A DNA stretch of 64,000 nucleotides, taken from positions 1 to 64,000 of the forward strand of contig JAGTJL010000033.1 of the NCBI GenBank assembly GCA_020746875.1, given 5' to 3'. Origin of the DNA: Rhexocercosporidium sp. MPI-PUGE-AT-0058. Lineage: Eukaryota; Ascomycota; Leotiomycetes; Helotiales. The notes beneath the pieces are model-generated. The model saw only the letters and a program-made list of their open reading frames with translations. It did no database searches and was not told where the DNA came from. A program made the position numbers and the translations under genes. Position 1 is the stretch's first letter; every line of letters starts with the position of its first letter. Positions 49,401-60,057 of this stretch are shown here, piece by piece.

Positions 49401-50603
49401 AATTCAATGGACTCTTTGGACAGGAAACCTGTGCATTGGGCATCATACAACGGGCACAAGGACGTAGTGCGACTCCTGTTGGAGCACAACGCCCGGGTGA
49501 ATGTGCAGGACATCTATTACAGCACGCCGCTACATGAAGCGGCTGAGAACGGACACGAGGAAGTGGTTGGGCTGCTGCTAGAGAACGGCGCTGACACCAG
49601 CGTGAGGATGGTAATGAATATCGACGCTGATGGTGAGGGCTCGGACGCAAGAACAGCGCTACAACTGGCTGTCGAAAATAGCCATGAGGCGGTAGTGCAG
49701 CTACTGCTCAGGGAGGGGGCCGACATCGAGGCAGAAGATGAGTGCGGAGACACAGCGCTGTCCATGGCGGCTGGAAATGGGAACGAGGCTATGGTACAGC
49801 TTCTGTTAGAAGAGGGAGCAGAAATTTTCTCACAGAATAACATAGGAGTGACGGCACTTCACCTGGCGGCGAATTGGGGTCACGAGGAGGTTGTGCGGTT
49901 ACTGGCAGAACAAGGGGACGTCAAGGTGGAGGACGGCAATGGAGCGACGGCGCTGCATTGGGCGGCAACAAAAGGCGAAGAGGCCGTGGCGAGGCTGCTA
50001 GTGGAGTTGGGAGCTGATTTAGAAGCAAAGGATAGCTATGGATGGACGGCACTGCACTTGGCGGCCGGGAGGGAGATCCGGGGTGGTGCAAGTGACGACT
50101 TTACGGTGCGCCAGATGGCTCACCACGAGACGGTGGCGCGGTTGCTGGTGGATATTGGGGCTGACACCGCTGCCAAGACGCATGATGGGGCGACAATTCT
50201 GCACGTAGCAGCGGCAGTTGGGAATGAGGCGATAGTGAAGCTCTTGATCGAAAAAGGGGCTGATGCCTCTGCTATGGACGACGACGGACGGTCGGTGTTG
50301 CACTTAGCAACGGAAGGCGGGCATGAGTCAGTGGTGAGGCTGCTGGTGGACGAGGGGGTTGATGTCACCGTGAAGAATCAGTATGGATGGACGGCAATAC
50401 ACTTGGCAAACAAGAACGGCCACGAAGCAATAGCACGATTGCTGAGGGGGGCAGAAGGCGATGTCGCTGCTCAGGATGACAGCGAGCTGATGACACTACG
50501 CCATTTTCCCACGAGCGGTTTGAAGAAGTGGTATGGCTATTCCTGGATGCGGGGAGTATCATATGCAGTGGGAGGAGTGATACTTGGCCTCCGTTCTACA
50601 TAG
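46485..50603 (+). CDS. NLR: PNP/NACHT/ankyrin-repeat protein
   Basis: A three-exon model joins 46,485-47,607, 47,759-48,584 and 48,638-50,603 (1,304 residues; GT-AG introns with TACTAAC and ACTAAT branch sites). Residues ~40-365 form a nucleoside-phosphorylase-like (PNP_UDP) domain ([52 protein letters not shown]) with an acidic insert. A NACHT ATPase follows, with P-loop [11 protein letters not shown] at ~451 and Walker [13 protein letters not shown] at ~550. In this gene the second acidic position is Asn, where its paralogue has Asp. About ten ankyrin repeats occupy ~880-1,255. No stop interrupts the model. PNP-NACHT-ANK proteins are standard fungal NLRs thought to sense non-self through the repeats. 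The ligand is unknown. Confidence 0.9.
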
Positions 50604-51272
50604 CTAAATCTAATGACAGCGGCATCTGATAGTTGTCACATCATTAAGGTTTGGAATAGCCACGTGTAACGGTGAGGAACATGTTTTTATATTATCTGCC
50701 GGAAGCAAAACTAATGGGATGGTATATAATGGAATAGAAAATGGGACATAATGGCATAGAACTAGCTGCACCCAACAGACATAAAAGGGCAGAATAGCTC
50801 TTGGTGATACATGGGTCATCTGAGCTAAAAGACTTCTATAGGCTTTAATAAGTATTTTAAGTGGAGTAATTTATATTACTGTACGTACGGGGGTTGAGTA
50901 TTCGTCCTCCTCTAGCGTAAAAAGGAATAATTCGCTCTGCTCTGCGATGACAATTAGCAGCGGTACCTCGGGGTACAAACTGGGCTAGGTGCACAGCCAC
51001 AAGTGTATGGGAGTGGAGCCAGCTTAAAAGATTTAACTAAAAATTTAGCGACGCGAATTTCGCCTTCTGCTGTATTGGAAATAAGTGGTTATATTACTAA
51101 TAACACGTGGACAGTTGAAGCCTTCTTGAATATTCTTGGCGTAGTTTCTAGAATATGCTAGATACATCGGGGGGCAACATTCTATAGTATATAATTAAAG
51201 ATCAGCTCCCCTAGGACCTCTCCATCAAAGTTATTATACTAAAATATATAATATAATATTAAGATTTTGTAA
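50604..51272. other. Convergent intergenic region
   Basis: This lies between the 3' ends of two NLR genes that face each other. I see no gene. The part nearest the minus-strand gene (51,180-51,272) is AT-rich and replaces the sequence that would encode its ankyrin domain. Confidence 0.5.
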
Positions 51273-53768
51273 TTAAGGATTATTGTAGTATCTTGCGCCG
51301 TACAGCTTATGTGATTGAAGCCGCTTCTCAAACTCGTCGTCCGTTTGACAGTATCCGCTCTTGAATACGTCGAACGAAAGGCATGTAACGCAGGTCGTCG
51401 TGATCTCGCTCTTTGCTGTCGGGAACAAATCGTTTTGTGTTCGCTCGAAGTATTCCTGTGTTGTGTAGTGAACTAACCGGATAGTACTGCTTTCTTCATC
51501 GACTGTGACTAAACCGGCACACACCGAGACCATGTCTTCAATTTGTGGCAGATTATCTTCGTCGAGTTCAGCCTCGCTAGCTTCCACTGCAAGCGCGTAC
51601 TGAAGTTCGGATATAGTAAGCGGCCTCTTAGAGCACGTAATCCATGATAGAACCTGCTTAGCCAGCTCCTCAGAGCCTGCATCGTGACTCGCGATCCTCT
51701 TCATGGCTTCTTCGTAGGCATAATCATAAGCTTTCGGTCCAGTGGCCAGGTTATTCAACATGTCTTTCATCTTCTTTGGTGTCTTTTTGGTACCAGCAGA
51801 TTCAAAATGAAGTTGCGCAAGCAGAAACCTACGTAAACGTCACTGGCTCGGTTTCGTGTTATAGTGAGGCAGGAACTTACATGCCATCAACTGCCTTTGT
51901 AATCTTAGTTTTAATCTCTTCACGATACGTCTGTAATAACTTTTGTCCAGACTGTGATATTCGGCAGTCCAAATACTGTTGCACATCCTCATTATGCGCA
52001 CGGATCTCAAATGTTATACTGCCTCTAAATCTCTCAGTAATCTCTGGAATAGGCCTCGAAGTCGCGAAGAGGTTTGCTCCAGTCTTGGTTTGGAGGCTGA
52101 AGATCTCCGCCAAGAATGTCATCCGGCAGCCATCGGATACTTGGCATTCATCGAGTGCGTCGACGATAATAACAACTCTCGAATATATGCTAGCTACGGA
52201 CTGGAGAGTTCTCGAAATTTCGTCAAGGGATGGCCGCGTTCGCTTCTCTTTGTGATTGTCGTAGAGAGACCGTACATTGTCTGGAAGGGAGGACCGCCCT
52301 TGGCTTAGCTGTTTTAGGAGACTTGCAAGTAAGTCTTGCGCCTTCTGTTCGTCTTTCCGCCGGAAGTTGCAGTATAGGTACGCAATGCCAACACTCGGAT
52401 CGTTCTGAAATCGTGTAATAAGGTCGTTAATGGTGGCTGCTGTAAGGATTGTCTTCCCTGCGCCCGGAATGCCTGGACAGAACAGCGTCTGTTGGCTAGT
52501 CTCTAGCCATTTCTGGAAGTCTAGTGAGTCAAGAAGCCACTGGCCAGTTCCTGGCTGTCGTCGATTGATGAAATCACTCTGCTGAGGACCGTAGTTGATT
52601 GGCGTGAGCCAGTCGAGTATCTCAAGATCTTCCTTTCTATTCATCTTAGACTTTATCGATTGAACATTATCGTGAACGATAGAATTCATTAGAAGTCTGC
52701 TACCATAACGACAGAGTGACTCATGAACTAACCCTGGTTCAGTATATCCCTTACTGGACGCTCTCCCTCTACGTCACTTAGCTGTACATATCCAAGAAGT
52801 TCCTTTGCAAATGCCGCCGCTACAACCGCAGCATGCTCCTGCCAATCTTTATTCTTATGCGAGTCCGCATAGTCGCAAATTCCTCGAATGACAATGCACG
52901 GGAAGTTGTTCATGAGTCCCGCTGCTTCCATCTCAACACAGAGAACATTACCGCCAAGATCCTTATTGAGTGTATCTCGAAGGGTAGCATCTTTAATGAC
53001 CTGGTTGCCAGACGCGATCAGACCGTAGTATATACACATATCTCTAGGCTTCCTCTTCACGACATTGGTCCTATCGCAGAATCGGCAGCTCTCTTCTTCC
53101 TCCTCTCCGTCATCAACATCCGGAGGTACTTCAGTATTCGTAATGGCCTCGTTGACATGACTGTAATCCGCTTTAAACAACACGTCTGCAAGCGAATCCG
53201 ACCTCAGATACTTTGTCGCTAGTCTTGGCCACTTCTGTTTTAGTTCGTCAAGATACTCCGGTATCTTGGGCCCGGATAACTCATGTTCCGTTTCCAGTCT
53301 CGTCAATGCTGTAAGCAGTAAGGTAGGTGGGCTGTTCAGTGTCCCAGTTCGCTCGAATTTGCCGCCCTCTTTCGCTTTTCCAAAGTCCCATTGAACCACA
53401 CCAGGGTACTGACCGACAGGTGTACTGACCACGACATCGCCGAGTCGAACCTTGTGCGGAATGCCGCCACCGATGCCAACCATCAGTCCAATCTTGATGG
53501 ACGGGAACGTACGCACCATCTGGATAGCGACAGTTGCTGCTGAGCTAGTACCGAGCCTGCCTTTCGGGAGACATGCTATGACGATGTTATGCTTGCCGAT
53601 TGATCCTAGAGTATACGCGTTCGTGTCATTCGGTGGCTTCGTTGGTAGATCGGCATGTATCTCATCCAGCATGGCCGTCGCCGCGGTCTGCTCTTTCGGC
53701 AAAGCACAAACCCATCCTATCGTATAATCGTCACTCGTTCTGAGCTCAGTAGCTGTCTGTGCAGCCAT
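51273..53768 (-). pseudogene. NLR paralogue: PNP/NACHT, ankyrins lost
   Basis: The minus strand encodes a PNP domain (53,768 to about 52,740; [48 protein letters not shown]). A NACHT domain follows (52,689-51,881; [23 protein letters not shown]). After a clean 52-bp GT-AG intron (51,829-51,880) comes the post-NACHT helical region (51,828-51,273; [33 protein letters not shown]). It stops after HKLYGARYY, exactly where its neighbour continues into ankyrin repeats. No donor/acceptor pair I tried restores the frame between the PNP and NACHT parts (52,690-52,740), so a frameshift there is likely. It is a tail-to-tail paralogue of the gene at 46,485. Confidence 0.8.
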
Positions 53769-54493
53769 TGTAAGGGTTGGGCTGGGTGTTCGAGAGGACG
53801 AAAGTGGGGATAGATGCCTATTGCCTGCGGTTAGTTCTGCTCGATCGTGGGGGTTTCTCGCGCAGACTCAACTACTACTAACTGAATCAAGTGACGCAAA
53901 ATGACCTGCGTCTCGAGGGAATCAGAGCTGGATTTCCCCGAGCGAAAGCATTTAACACGAGGTCTAAGGGGAAATAAGGAGAATGATGAGGCTTTCGTAG
54001 TTTGAGGAGTGTCACGACGTTGCTCAAAGTAAAATGATGTTGAATTGCTAGAACCTCGTGATGCGCGCTGGTCATTGTCTGCACTCAGCCTCACATGGCT
54101 GAATTTTGGCGCCCGTTAGGCAGACTTGGGCTAAACGCAATGGCAGGCGGCGCCATCACGTGTGATCGTCTACAGATTGTGGTGGCGACTGGTCCGACTC
54201 ATTTCTACTACCAAGTCGAATATCTAGAAGTCTTACAGAGCGTCTACCATGAAATCTACCCAGTCTGTATACTCGGGAATGAATTTTATCGAAATCAGAG
54301 AGGGTCGAAGTTTTTCAATATAAGGTTGAAAAAGCATTTTAAAGAGACATATATTTTTTTGTGTTAAGATATTTTGCGGTTCAGTTGGATTTTCAGTTGT
54401 GCTTCCGTACTCGGGACTTTCGCGTCGCAGGGATGTCGGTGAAGTGCGCAGGATGCATTGGCTGGGTGTCATAAAACAACCTTTAATCGAGGT
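53769..54493. other. Upstream of the minus-strand NLR; no other gene seen
   Basis: This contains the presumed promoter of the divergent 5' end at 53,768. Short frames on both strands lack domains and splice logic. Confidence 0.4.
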
Positions 54494-54573
54494 TGCTCAG
54501 ATAGTACTTCGGAGTACAAAGGAGTTACGGCGCCAGCGCCAAAAATAGATGACGTGGTCTGTGCTCACAATTT
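54494..54573 (+). repeat. Terminal repeat, copy B
   Basis: This matches the minus strand of 42,792-42,892 in order: GAGGTTGCTCAG, GTACTTCGGAGTA, GCGCCAGCGCCAAAAAT, GTGGTCTGTGCTCAC. Similarity starts right at a TTTAA in both copies. No full element could be delimited around this copy. Confidence 0.7.
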
Positions 54574-54631
54574 TTTTTAGGCGAAAGGGAACGAAGACGA
54601 TTTTGCAACCGACAGTACCGCTTTTATACAG

Positions 54632-55110
54632 TGATAATCATCATCATCATCACTGCGCCAACAGTGCACACCATACCGAGCACCTCTCCGCCTTTTAATT
54701 TTGCAGATGGCGCAACATTCGGCTTACTTGCTCCAAAGCCAGTTGCGCTACTCGGGCCGTCACTAGAAGTGGATGCTGCTTGGGTTTGTCCCGTTGACGA
54801 TTGGGATGGGTCGACCCACCAGGCAACAAGGTTGACGGTGCTGTAAATGAAGCGTTTGCCGTGATATCATTAAAGGATGATGATGCTGCAGCTGTGCATT
54901 CTCGCAAACTGACGTCCTGGACACATCATGTGTCTGCTTCGCTCCTTGGATGGACGGCTGAGCGAGTAAATTGCCGTTGACCTTGAAGCTGAAGCACAGG
55001 AAGTGCTCACAACGGCGCCGGGCCGTGTATAGAATACGCAGGTGGGCGACTGAGCGGGCGGAGGGGTATCAGTGACGATTGGTGCGCCCCCTAGTCGAGC
55101 AGACAAGTCA
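54632..55110 (-). pseudogene. Possible GPI-anchored protein relic
   Basis: On the minus strand the last 50 or so codons read a Ser/Thr-rich stretch (AASTSSDGPSSATGFGAS) and then KGGEVLGMVCTVGAVMMMMI, a hydrophobic tail like a GPI-attachment signal, ending near 54,635. Upstream, 55,106-54,780 contains fragments such as CVFYTRPGAVV and KVNGNLLAQPSIQGAKQTH in different frames, so introns or frameshifts are needed. No domain was recognised. It could be a decayed cell-surface protein or a coincidence. Confidence 0.3.
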
Positions 55111-55737
55111 TCTTGGTGTATTACTCCACTTTAGCAGGCATTCGAAAAACTCAAAATTCTACCCCTAGTTTGTCGCTTTTTTTATGCTTGTTTTGACATA
55201 TGCTACGAAAGGCACATTAATGGCCATTTTACAGGGTCTCAGCCATCCCCGCCGGATATCAAAATTTCCCAACTTTTCCAACTGAACTGTTCAAGAGTTG
55301 CCATTCAGGTCATGACCAGACTGCTAGTATACTGAATGCAAAGGGACTACCGGGCGCATCTCTCGTCAAACGTCACCTCTCACAATAATTACCATCCGAT
55401 GCAATGCCAATAATTAAGTCGGTACAGCCATCCGTGGCGTCCATTGACCTTGTCCATGACTTGTCAGTCGTACCGCGTGATGTTGACGTGAATACTCGAA
55501 ATAGGTAGCGGGGAATGTCATCAAACAGGCTCAGGATTGTCAGGGCAAAACAGGAGATATTCGGGGTCCGAGATGCTTAGCGCTTGGAGTGCGTCCGCCA
55601 TCTCTGGAAGTGCCATTTTTTTTTGGTTGCGTCAGACTGTGCTGGAAGACTTTTACAGCTGGAATGAGTGCGGGGTAAATCGAAGAGTGAGCACGTGCCA
55701 TGGCATTGAGGGGAAGCTCGCAAACCACGTGCCCTTA
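55111..55737. other. Intergenic, nothing recognised
   Basis: No frame with domain content, splice structure or repeats was found here. Confidence 0.4.
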
Positions 55738-55975
55738 AATCCCCTGTCCTAAATCCATTGTTCCTTAACCCATTGTCCCTTAATCCATTGTCCCTAAATC
55801 CTTTGGCTCTAAATCCATTGTCCCTTAATCCATTATCCCTAAATCCACTATCCCTAAATTCCTTGTCCTCAAATCCCTTGTCCCTAAATCCATTGTCCTC
55901 AAATTCCCTTGTCCCTAAATTCCTTGTCCTTAAATCCATTGTCCCTAAATCCATTGTCCCTAAATCCTCTTGAAC
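55738..55975. repeat. 15-bp minisatellite, telomere-like unit
   Basis: About 16 copies of a 14-16-bp unit, consensus CCCTAAATCCATTGT, vary at a few positions (CTTAATCC, CCTCAAATCC, TTGTCC). The unit contains CCCTAA, the fungal telomere hexamer, but is not a plain telomeric array. Open frames on both strands (LNPLS repeats on plus, RDNGF repeats on minus) arise only because the unit length is a multiple of three. Confidence 0.9.
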
Positions 55976-57098
55976 CCAAACTTGGCTAAGCGCAACGAAG
56001 TCGTCTAAAGTCTAAGTTACGTCTTCGCTCGTCTTCGCAAAGCTATATATATACATCACGTAACATCAGAACTCGGCACCCCTGCATCAGCTTGTTCATT
56101 TTTCGAGCTTGCAGTGTTTGCGGGTCTCTGGTTTAGTGGCTGGCCTTGGCATAACAGAACGGAGCCCCACCCAAAATTGCCGGTTCTTTAAAGCTGCAAA
56201 GTTGTCCGTTTGCTTCTTCTCTCTACACACGTCCATCGCCATAAGAGATAATATCAGCAGAAATTATACTTCCAAGAATTAACTCCAAAACCTTATTCAA
56301 ACCTGGACATATATAACAGAAGTCCTCGTTACTAATAGATACTCTGCATGCCTGCTCAAGGAATTCTCCAGTATCGCCAGTGGACAGGTCGATCAAGCCC
56401 GTGTGAATGGCATCGCAACTTCTATTGCATCATTAATCGCTGAAACGGACCAGTCCGAAGGACTGCGTACTCCCGCGATCCTCTCGGTGATAACTAACCA
56501 CTAAACCTGTGACGATGCCAGATCTCTGAGCCTTAGCCATTATAGGAATAGAAATATCGCTGCTGGCAGCGATGACTATCAGCCTGCTAATATGTACAGC
56601 AAATAGATGAGCAGATCAAGTGTGGAGGATAGCGCAGATACAGTAACAGAAGATAGGATTGAAGACGAAATCAACTATTCCGATATTGACGACCCGTCCG
56701 GAGTTCCACCTTGTCTTATCTCTGACAGTGCCTGTCTTTCGCAACACCATAGCAGAAGTCCAGCTCAGGCGTGCGAAGATACGCTGGCTACCGAAGAGAC
56801 AACATCCCAGAGCTCCTCAAAGGGGAGCTCCTGCGCTCTTACGCAGATAAGCCCTCTGCGAGGTCCTTCGCACCGACCAGAGAGCCAGAGTTTAAAGTCA
56901 TATAGATGGTACATAACCATCTAGGCAGTGAGGGTCTTACCACCAGATGATGAGGGTCGTCTGGAGGATGGTAGGTTCAGATGTGACTCCTCGTCGCTTT
57001 GGTGGTGAAAGAACCAGGCTCCTCCACGTTGGACTATAAGTTCACATTATGGCCACCAGTATGGCATCCTTTACAGCTGACAACCCTGAACATTAAGC
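55976..57098. other. Degenerate region with possible coding fragments
   Basis: Bases about 56,350-56,505 read a helix-like peptide ending at a stop (LLKEFSSIASGQVDQA, then IASLIAETDQSEG). A Ser/Thr-rich frame follows at 56,607-56,924. These could be exons of the MADS-like gene downstream or an unrelated relic. Frames do not join by obvious introns. Confidence 0.3.
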
Positions 57099-57460
57099 GT
57101 GAAGACACTTATGGATACTACAAACGCCAAACTCAATGGCGAGCGGCGGAGAAGAAAGAGAGAGAACGAGGGAATAAATAGGAGGAAGGACACATTAGTT
57201 AAGAAAGCGTTTGAATTGGGGGAATTCGATGGGATCGACGTAGCCTTGATCATCTGCAAGTATGGCCGATATACTACGTACAGGTCCAGGGACTAAGTGG
57301 AGTGGCTGCATATTTGAGATACACGGCAATGTTGATACAGCTTAGCAAAATACTTATCCACTCCCTAAAAACATACTACCTGAAGACATGGCGAATCGCC
57401 GTACTAACAAACGAGAAAGTACCTAAAGAAGATCTAACGTCCCTCCCTGCGTGCCGAGAA
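57099..57460 (+). pseudogene. MADS-box-like (SRF-type) fragment
   Basis: The frame from 57,099 reads a basic segment (GERRRRKRENEGINRRKDTL), then VKKAFELGEFDGIDVALIIC and KYGRYTTYRS, which follows the MADS-box pattern (RK.TL.KKA.EL..L..VDVALII). After a TAA at 57,294-57,296, the same frame continues with WSGCIFEIHG, and a Pro-Leu-Pro segment (NTYPLPKNILPEDMA) after a second stop. The proteins of this type I know have W-P/S-x and YPLP motifs at those places. The full domain is short and no DNA-binding function can be assumed. Probably a decayed MADS-like gene. Confidence 0.4.
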
Positions 57461-57743
57461 ACCCTACGTGCCGAGAAAAGCCACAAATACTTTGACTTTG
57501 ACCATCTTAAACTCCACACCAGCTTGTGAGTCTATAAAAATAGAAGATCAATACTATTATATAGCTATTTACCAGCAATTTGACCCCTCCCGAAGAAAAT
57601 TTTGTATTTGCATCGTCGCCATTTCGCCCGATTTATGAGAAGCCTCCATTTCGGCTTTAGTACGAGTCCTCTGCCACAGCTATACTGGCGAGCTCTTATT
57701 ATCCCTTACACATCATAAAAGTTCTTATCTGAGCTTTAGATCC

Positions 57744-57960
57744 ATATGCCTTCGAAATGAGCTGATAAGCTCAGAGAGAAGGTTCTTCGAAGAGAGAGAG
57801 AGCGCTGGGCGTTCGGCGTTTCGTTTTTCCGTTTTTCGGGCGCTAGGTAGAAATAATAATCCGTACTTGGTTACTAATAGCTTTCGTAAGCTAGTGGCTT
57901 TGCCTCAATAGTAAGGTAGTGCGTGGCTTGCCACGCTGTTTCAGACGCCCCGCTGTAGTC
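57744..57960 (+). promoter_or_regulatory. Repeated 5' block before HET gene A
   Basis: Contains GCCTTCGAAATGAGCTGATA, then GGTTCTTCGAAGAGAGAGAG, then CGTAAGCTAGTGGCTTTGCC. The same blocks recur before the next HET gene at 60,770-60,970, and the first block recurs just after this gene at 60,058-60,110. It probably holds the promoter and marks the edge of a duplicated unit. Confidence 0.6.
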
Positions 57961-58080
57961 GATTGAATGCCTTGCCATAATATAAGCGCTTCTCAGAGAG
58001 TAAATGAAGTGAGATATACGATTTATACCCTACCAAGTCAGACTATATGCAAGCAGCGCTGCGGAGTTGAAGCAGCGCCA

Positions 58081-60036
58081 ATGTCTCAAAGCTCTCAGAC
58101 TCATCATTCTTGTGTTGCTTGCGCATCAAGGCTGCTCTTCTCCTTCAATAGTTGTCCAAGAAAGGTCTCATTTTACACAGTTGGCGATTACGGACAAGAA
58201 GTGTGTTTATTCGATCTATCTTACGACCAGGCTGTTGCACAAGCCAGACGAGGGTGCGAGTTCATGGAATGGCTTATTTCCATACCCAGCGGGGGCAATG
58301 GGACACAGCTTCGAGCTGCACTCTCCAATGTCGGTGTTATTCAGGTATACTTTGAGTGGGTTACGGATCCCAAGGAATCCGTACTTGGCGGAGTCGAACC
58401 GTTGACTTTGTGTGCATCTGAAAGGTATGCGCTAGGTTCCTCCTTTATCCTAAGCAATGCAAAATTGACAATTTCAAGTGATGCTGCAGCATTAGAGGTT
58501 CTCGCAAGACCGCCAAATCAGTATCCATCATCCCGACAAACAATGTTGAAGTGTCGGAAGTGGCTAGAAGATTGTCTGACAAAACATCAGGCTTGCCCTC
58601 AACCCCATCCAGGTCCTTACAGCTTACGGAGGCTCATCAAAGTATCCGGCTCGATCTCAGCTCCTCACTTAAAACTTGTGATGAATTCAAATATCTCACA
58701 GTTCCACTACGCTGCCTTAAGTTACTGTTGGGGCGGCGACCAAAGTGTCGTTTTGCAGCAACACAACCTTCAAGCCTGGTTTTCAAACATACCGTATTCC
58801 TCTCTTCCACAGACAATCAGGGACGCCATAAAAGTCACAAGGGAGTTGTCTTTAGTATATCTATGGGTCGATGCGCTTTGCATCATCCAGGACGACTCGC
58901 AAGACAAGCTAGATCAGATCTCGCAAATGGCAGACGTGTATGAACAGGCATATATCACTATATCAGCCTCTCGAGCCGCCAGTGTTGAAGATGGCTTCCT
59001 TCAAACCAGAAGAGTCCCTCGGGAACGAAGTTTTCGGCTCCCATTCAAGTGTAAAGACGGCAAGCTGGGTTCCATAATTCTTTGGAACAAGCGAAGCGTA
59101 GCGTGGTGCGAACCTATCGATCAGCGAGGTTGGACGCTCCAGGAATCACTTATATCTGTCCGCAATTTACAGTTTGGAGAAAATCAAGTTCGATGGCAGT
59201 GTCGAAGTCGTGGTGCGCTATCGACCCAGGTCGACGGGTGGACACCAGGGAAAATTGAAAACTTTGGGGTTAATATCAACTGGGATATAATTGCAGGACG
59301 TCCTCCACAATTAGCACTGTTCGAGCTGGACATTGTCGACATGTGGACAAGAATAGTAAAAAACTGCTCAATGCGAACCCTCGGCAATCCAGATGACAAG
59401 TTAATGGCTCTATCGTCAATCGCGAGGAAGCTTGGTCAACTTTCAGGAAATGAGTATGTGGCTGGTTTGTGGAAGCATGCGCTTCCTGGAATTCTCTTCT
59501 GGAGACCTCTCAAGACTGGCAAATACGCTCTTAAATATATCGCCCCATCCTGGTCATGGGCATCTATCAACGGAGCCATTGAGTTTGATACATTTAATGA
59601 TGTTCAAATGGATGTTATCAATATTAGCGTTGCCACACTTAATCCAAGCGATTTATATAGTCCTGTTACAGCTGGACGTCTGCAGGTGTGGGCAAAAGTT
59701 CGACAGGTCATGATCCATCCATATACAGAACGATATCCTATTCTCAAGCGTCAACGGTTGTCCTTTAGCCATCCAAACTTGCCCTATGCAAAAATAGGAT
59801 ACGGATATTGTGATGTCTCCGCCGATGATTTAGATCAAGACGTTTGGAACGAGAAAGTTCTACTACTACAAGTGGCATTACATGGTGGATTGATCCTAAG
59901 AGAATTGGAAGACGGAATGTTCTTTAGGATTGGAATATTTGATAACCGAGATGTCGATGTCGATAGCCGACCGTACGACCCACGTAAGTTGTGGAATCAT
60001 CCTGACTGGGTAGAGAGTAGTATTACTATTGTGTAG
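58081..60036 (+). CDS. HET-domain heterokaryon-incompatibility protein A
   Basis: The HET domain spans roughly residues 210-370 of the 651-residue protein started at ATG 58,081: FHYAALSYCWGGDQ, LVYLWVDALCIIQDD, YEQAYITISAS, and IDQRGWTLQESLISVRNLQF. The N-terminal part has a Cys pair (SCVACASRLL, CPRK) and precedes the CRKWLEDC segment common in this HET subfamily. The C-terminal region has APSWSWAS, another standard motif. The frame is open 38 codons further upstream to 57,967, but the ATG at 58,081 gives a conventional start and Cys-rich N-terminus. No stop or frameshift was seen. HET proteins act in non-self recognition and can trigger cell death. The partner is unknown. Confidence 0.9.
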   Translation: MSQSSQTHHSCVACASRLLFSFNSCPRKVSFYTVGDYGQEVCLFDLSYDQAVAQARRGCEFMEWLISIPSGGNGTQLRAALSNVGVIQVYFEWVTDPKESVLGGVEPLTLCASERYALGSSFILSNAKLTISSDAAALEVLARPPNQYPSSRQTMLKCRKWLEDCLTKHQACPQPHPGPYSLRRLIKVSGSISAPHLKLVMNSNISQFHYAALSYCWGGDQSVVLQQHNLQAWFSNIPYSSLPQTIRDAIKVTRELSLVYLWVDALCIIQDDSQDKLDQISQMADVYEQAYITISASRAASVEDGFLQTRRVPRERSFRLPFKCKDGKLGSIILWNKRSVAWCEPIDQRGWTLQESLISVRNLQFGENQVRWQCRSRGALSTQVDGWTPGKIENFGVNINWDIIAGRPPQLALFELDIVDMWTRIVKNCSMRTLGNPDDKLMALSSIARKLGQLSGNEYVAGLWKHALPGILFWRPLKTGKYALKYIAPSWSWASINGAIEFDTFNDVQMDVINISVATLNPSDLYSPVTAGRLQVWAKVRQVMIHPYTERYPILKRQRLSFSHPNLPYAKIGYGYCDVSADDLDQDVWNEKVLLLQVALHGGLILRELEDGMFFRIGIFDNRDVDVDSRPYDPRKLWNHPDWVESSITIV

Positions 60037-60057
60037 ATTTGCCTTCTTATGCCTTCT

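Noticed and set aside
55577..55973. Repeat proteins LNPLS (plus strand) or pentapeptide-like RDNGF (minus strand)
   Set aside because: Both are by-products of a 15-bp minisatellite that stays open on either strand.
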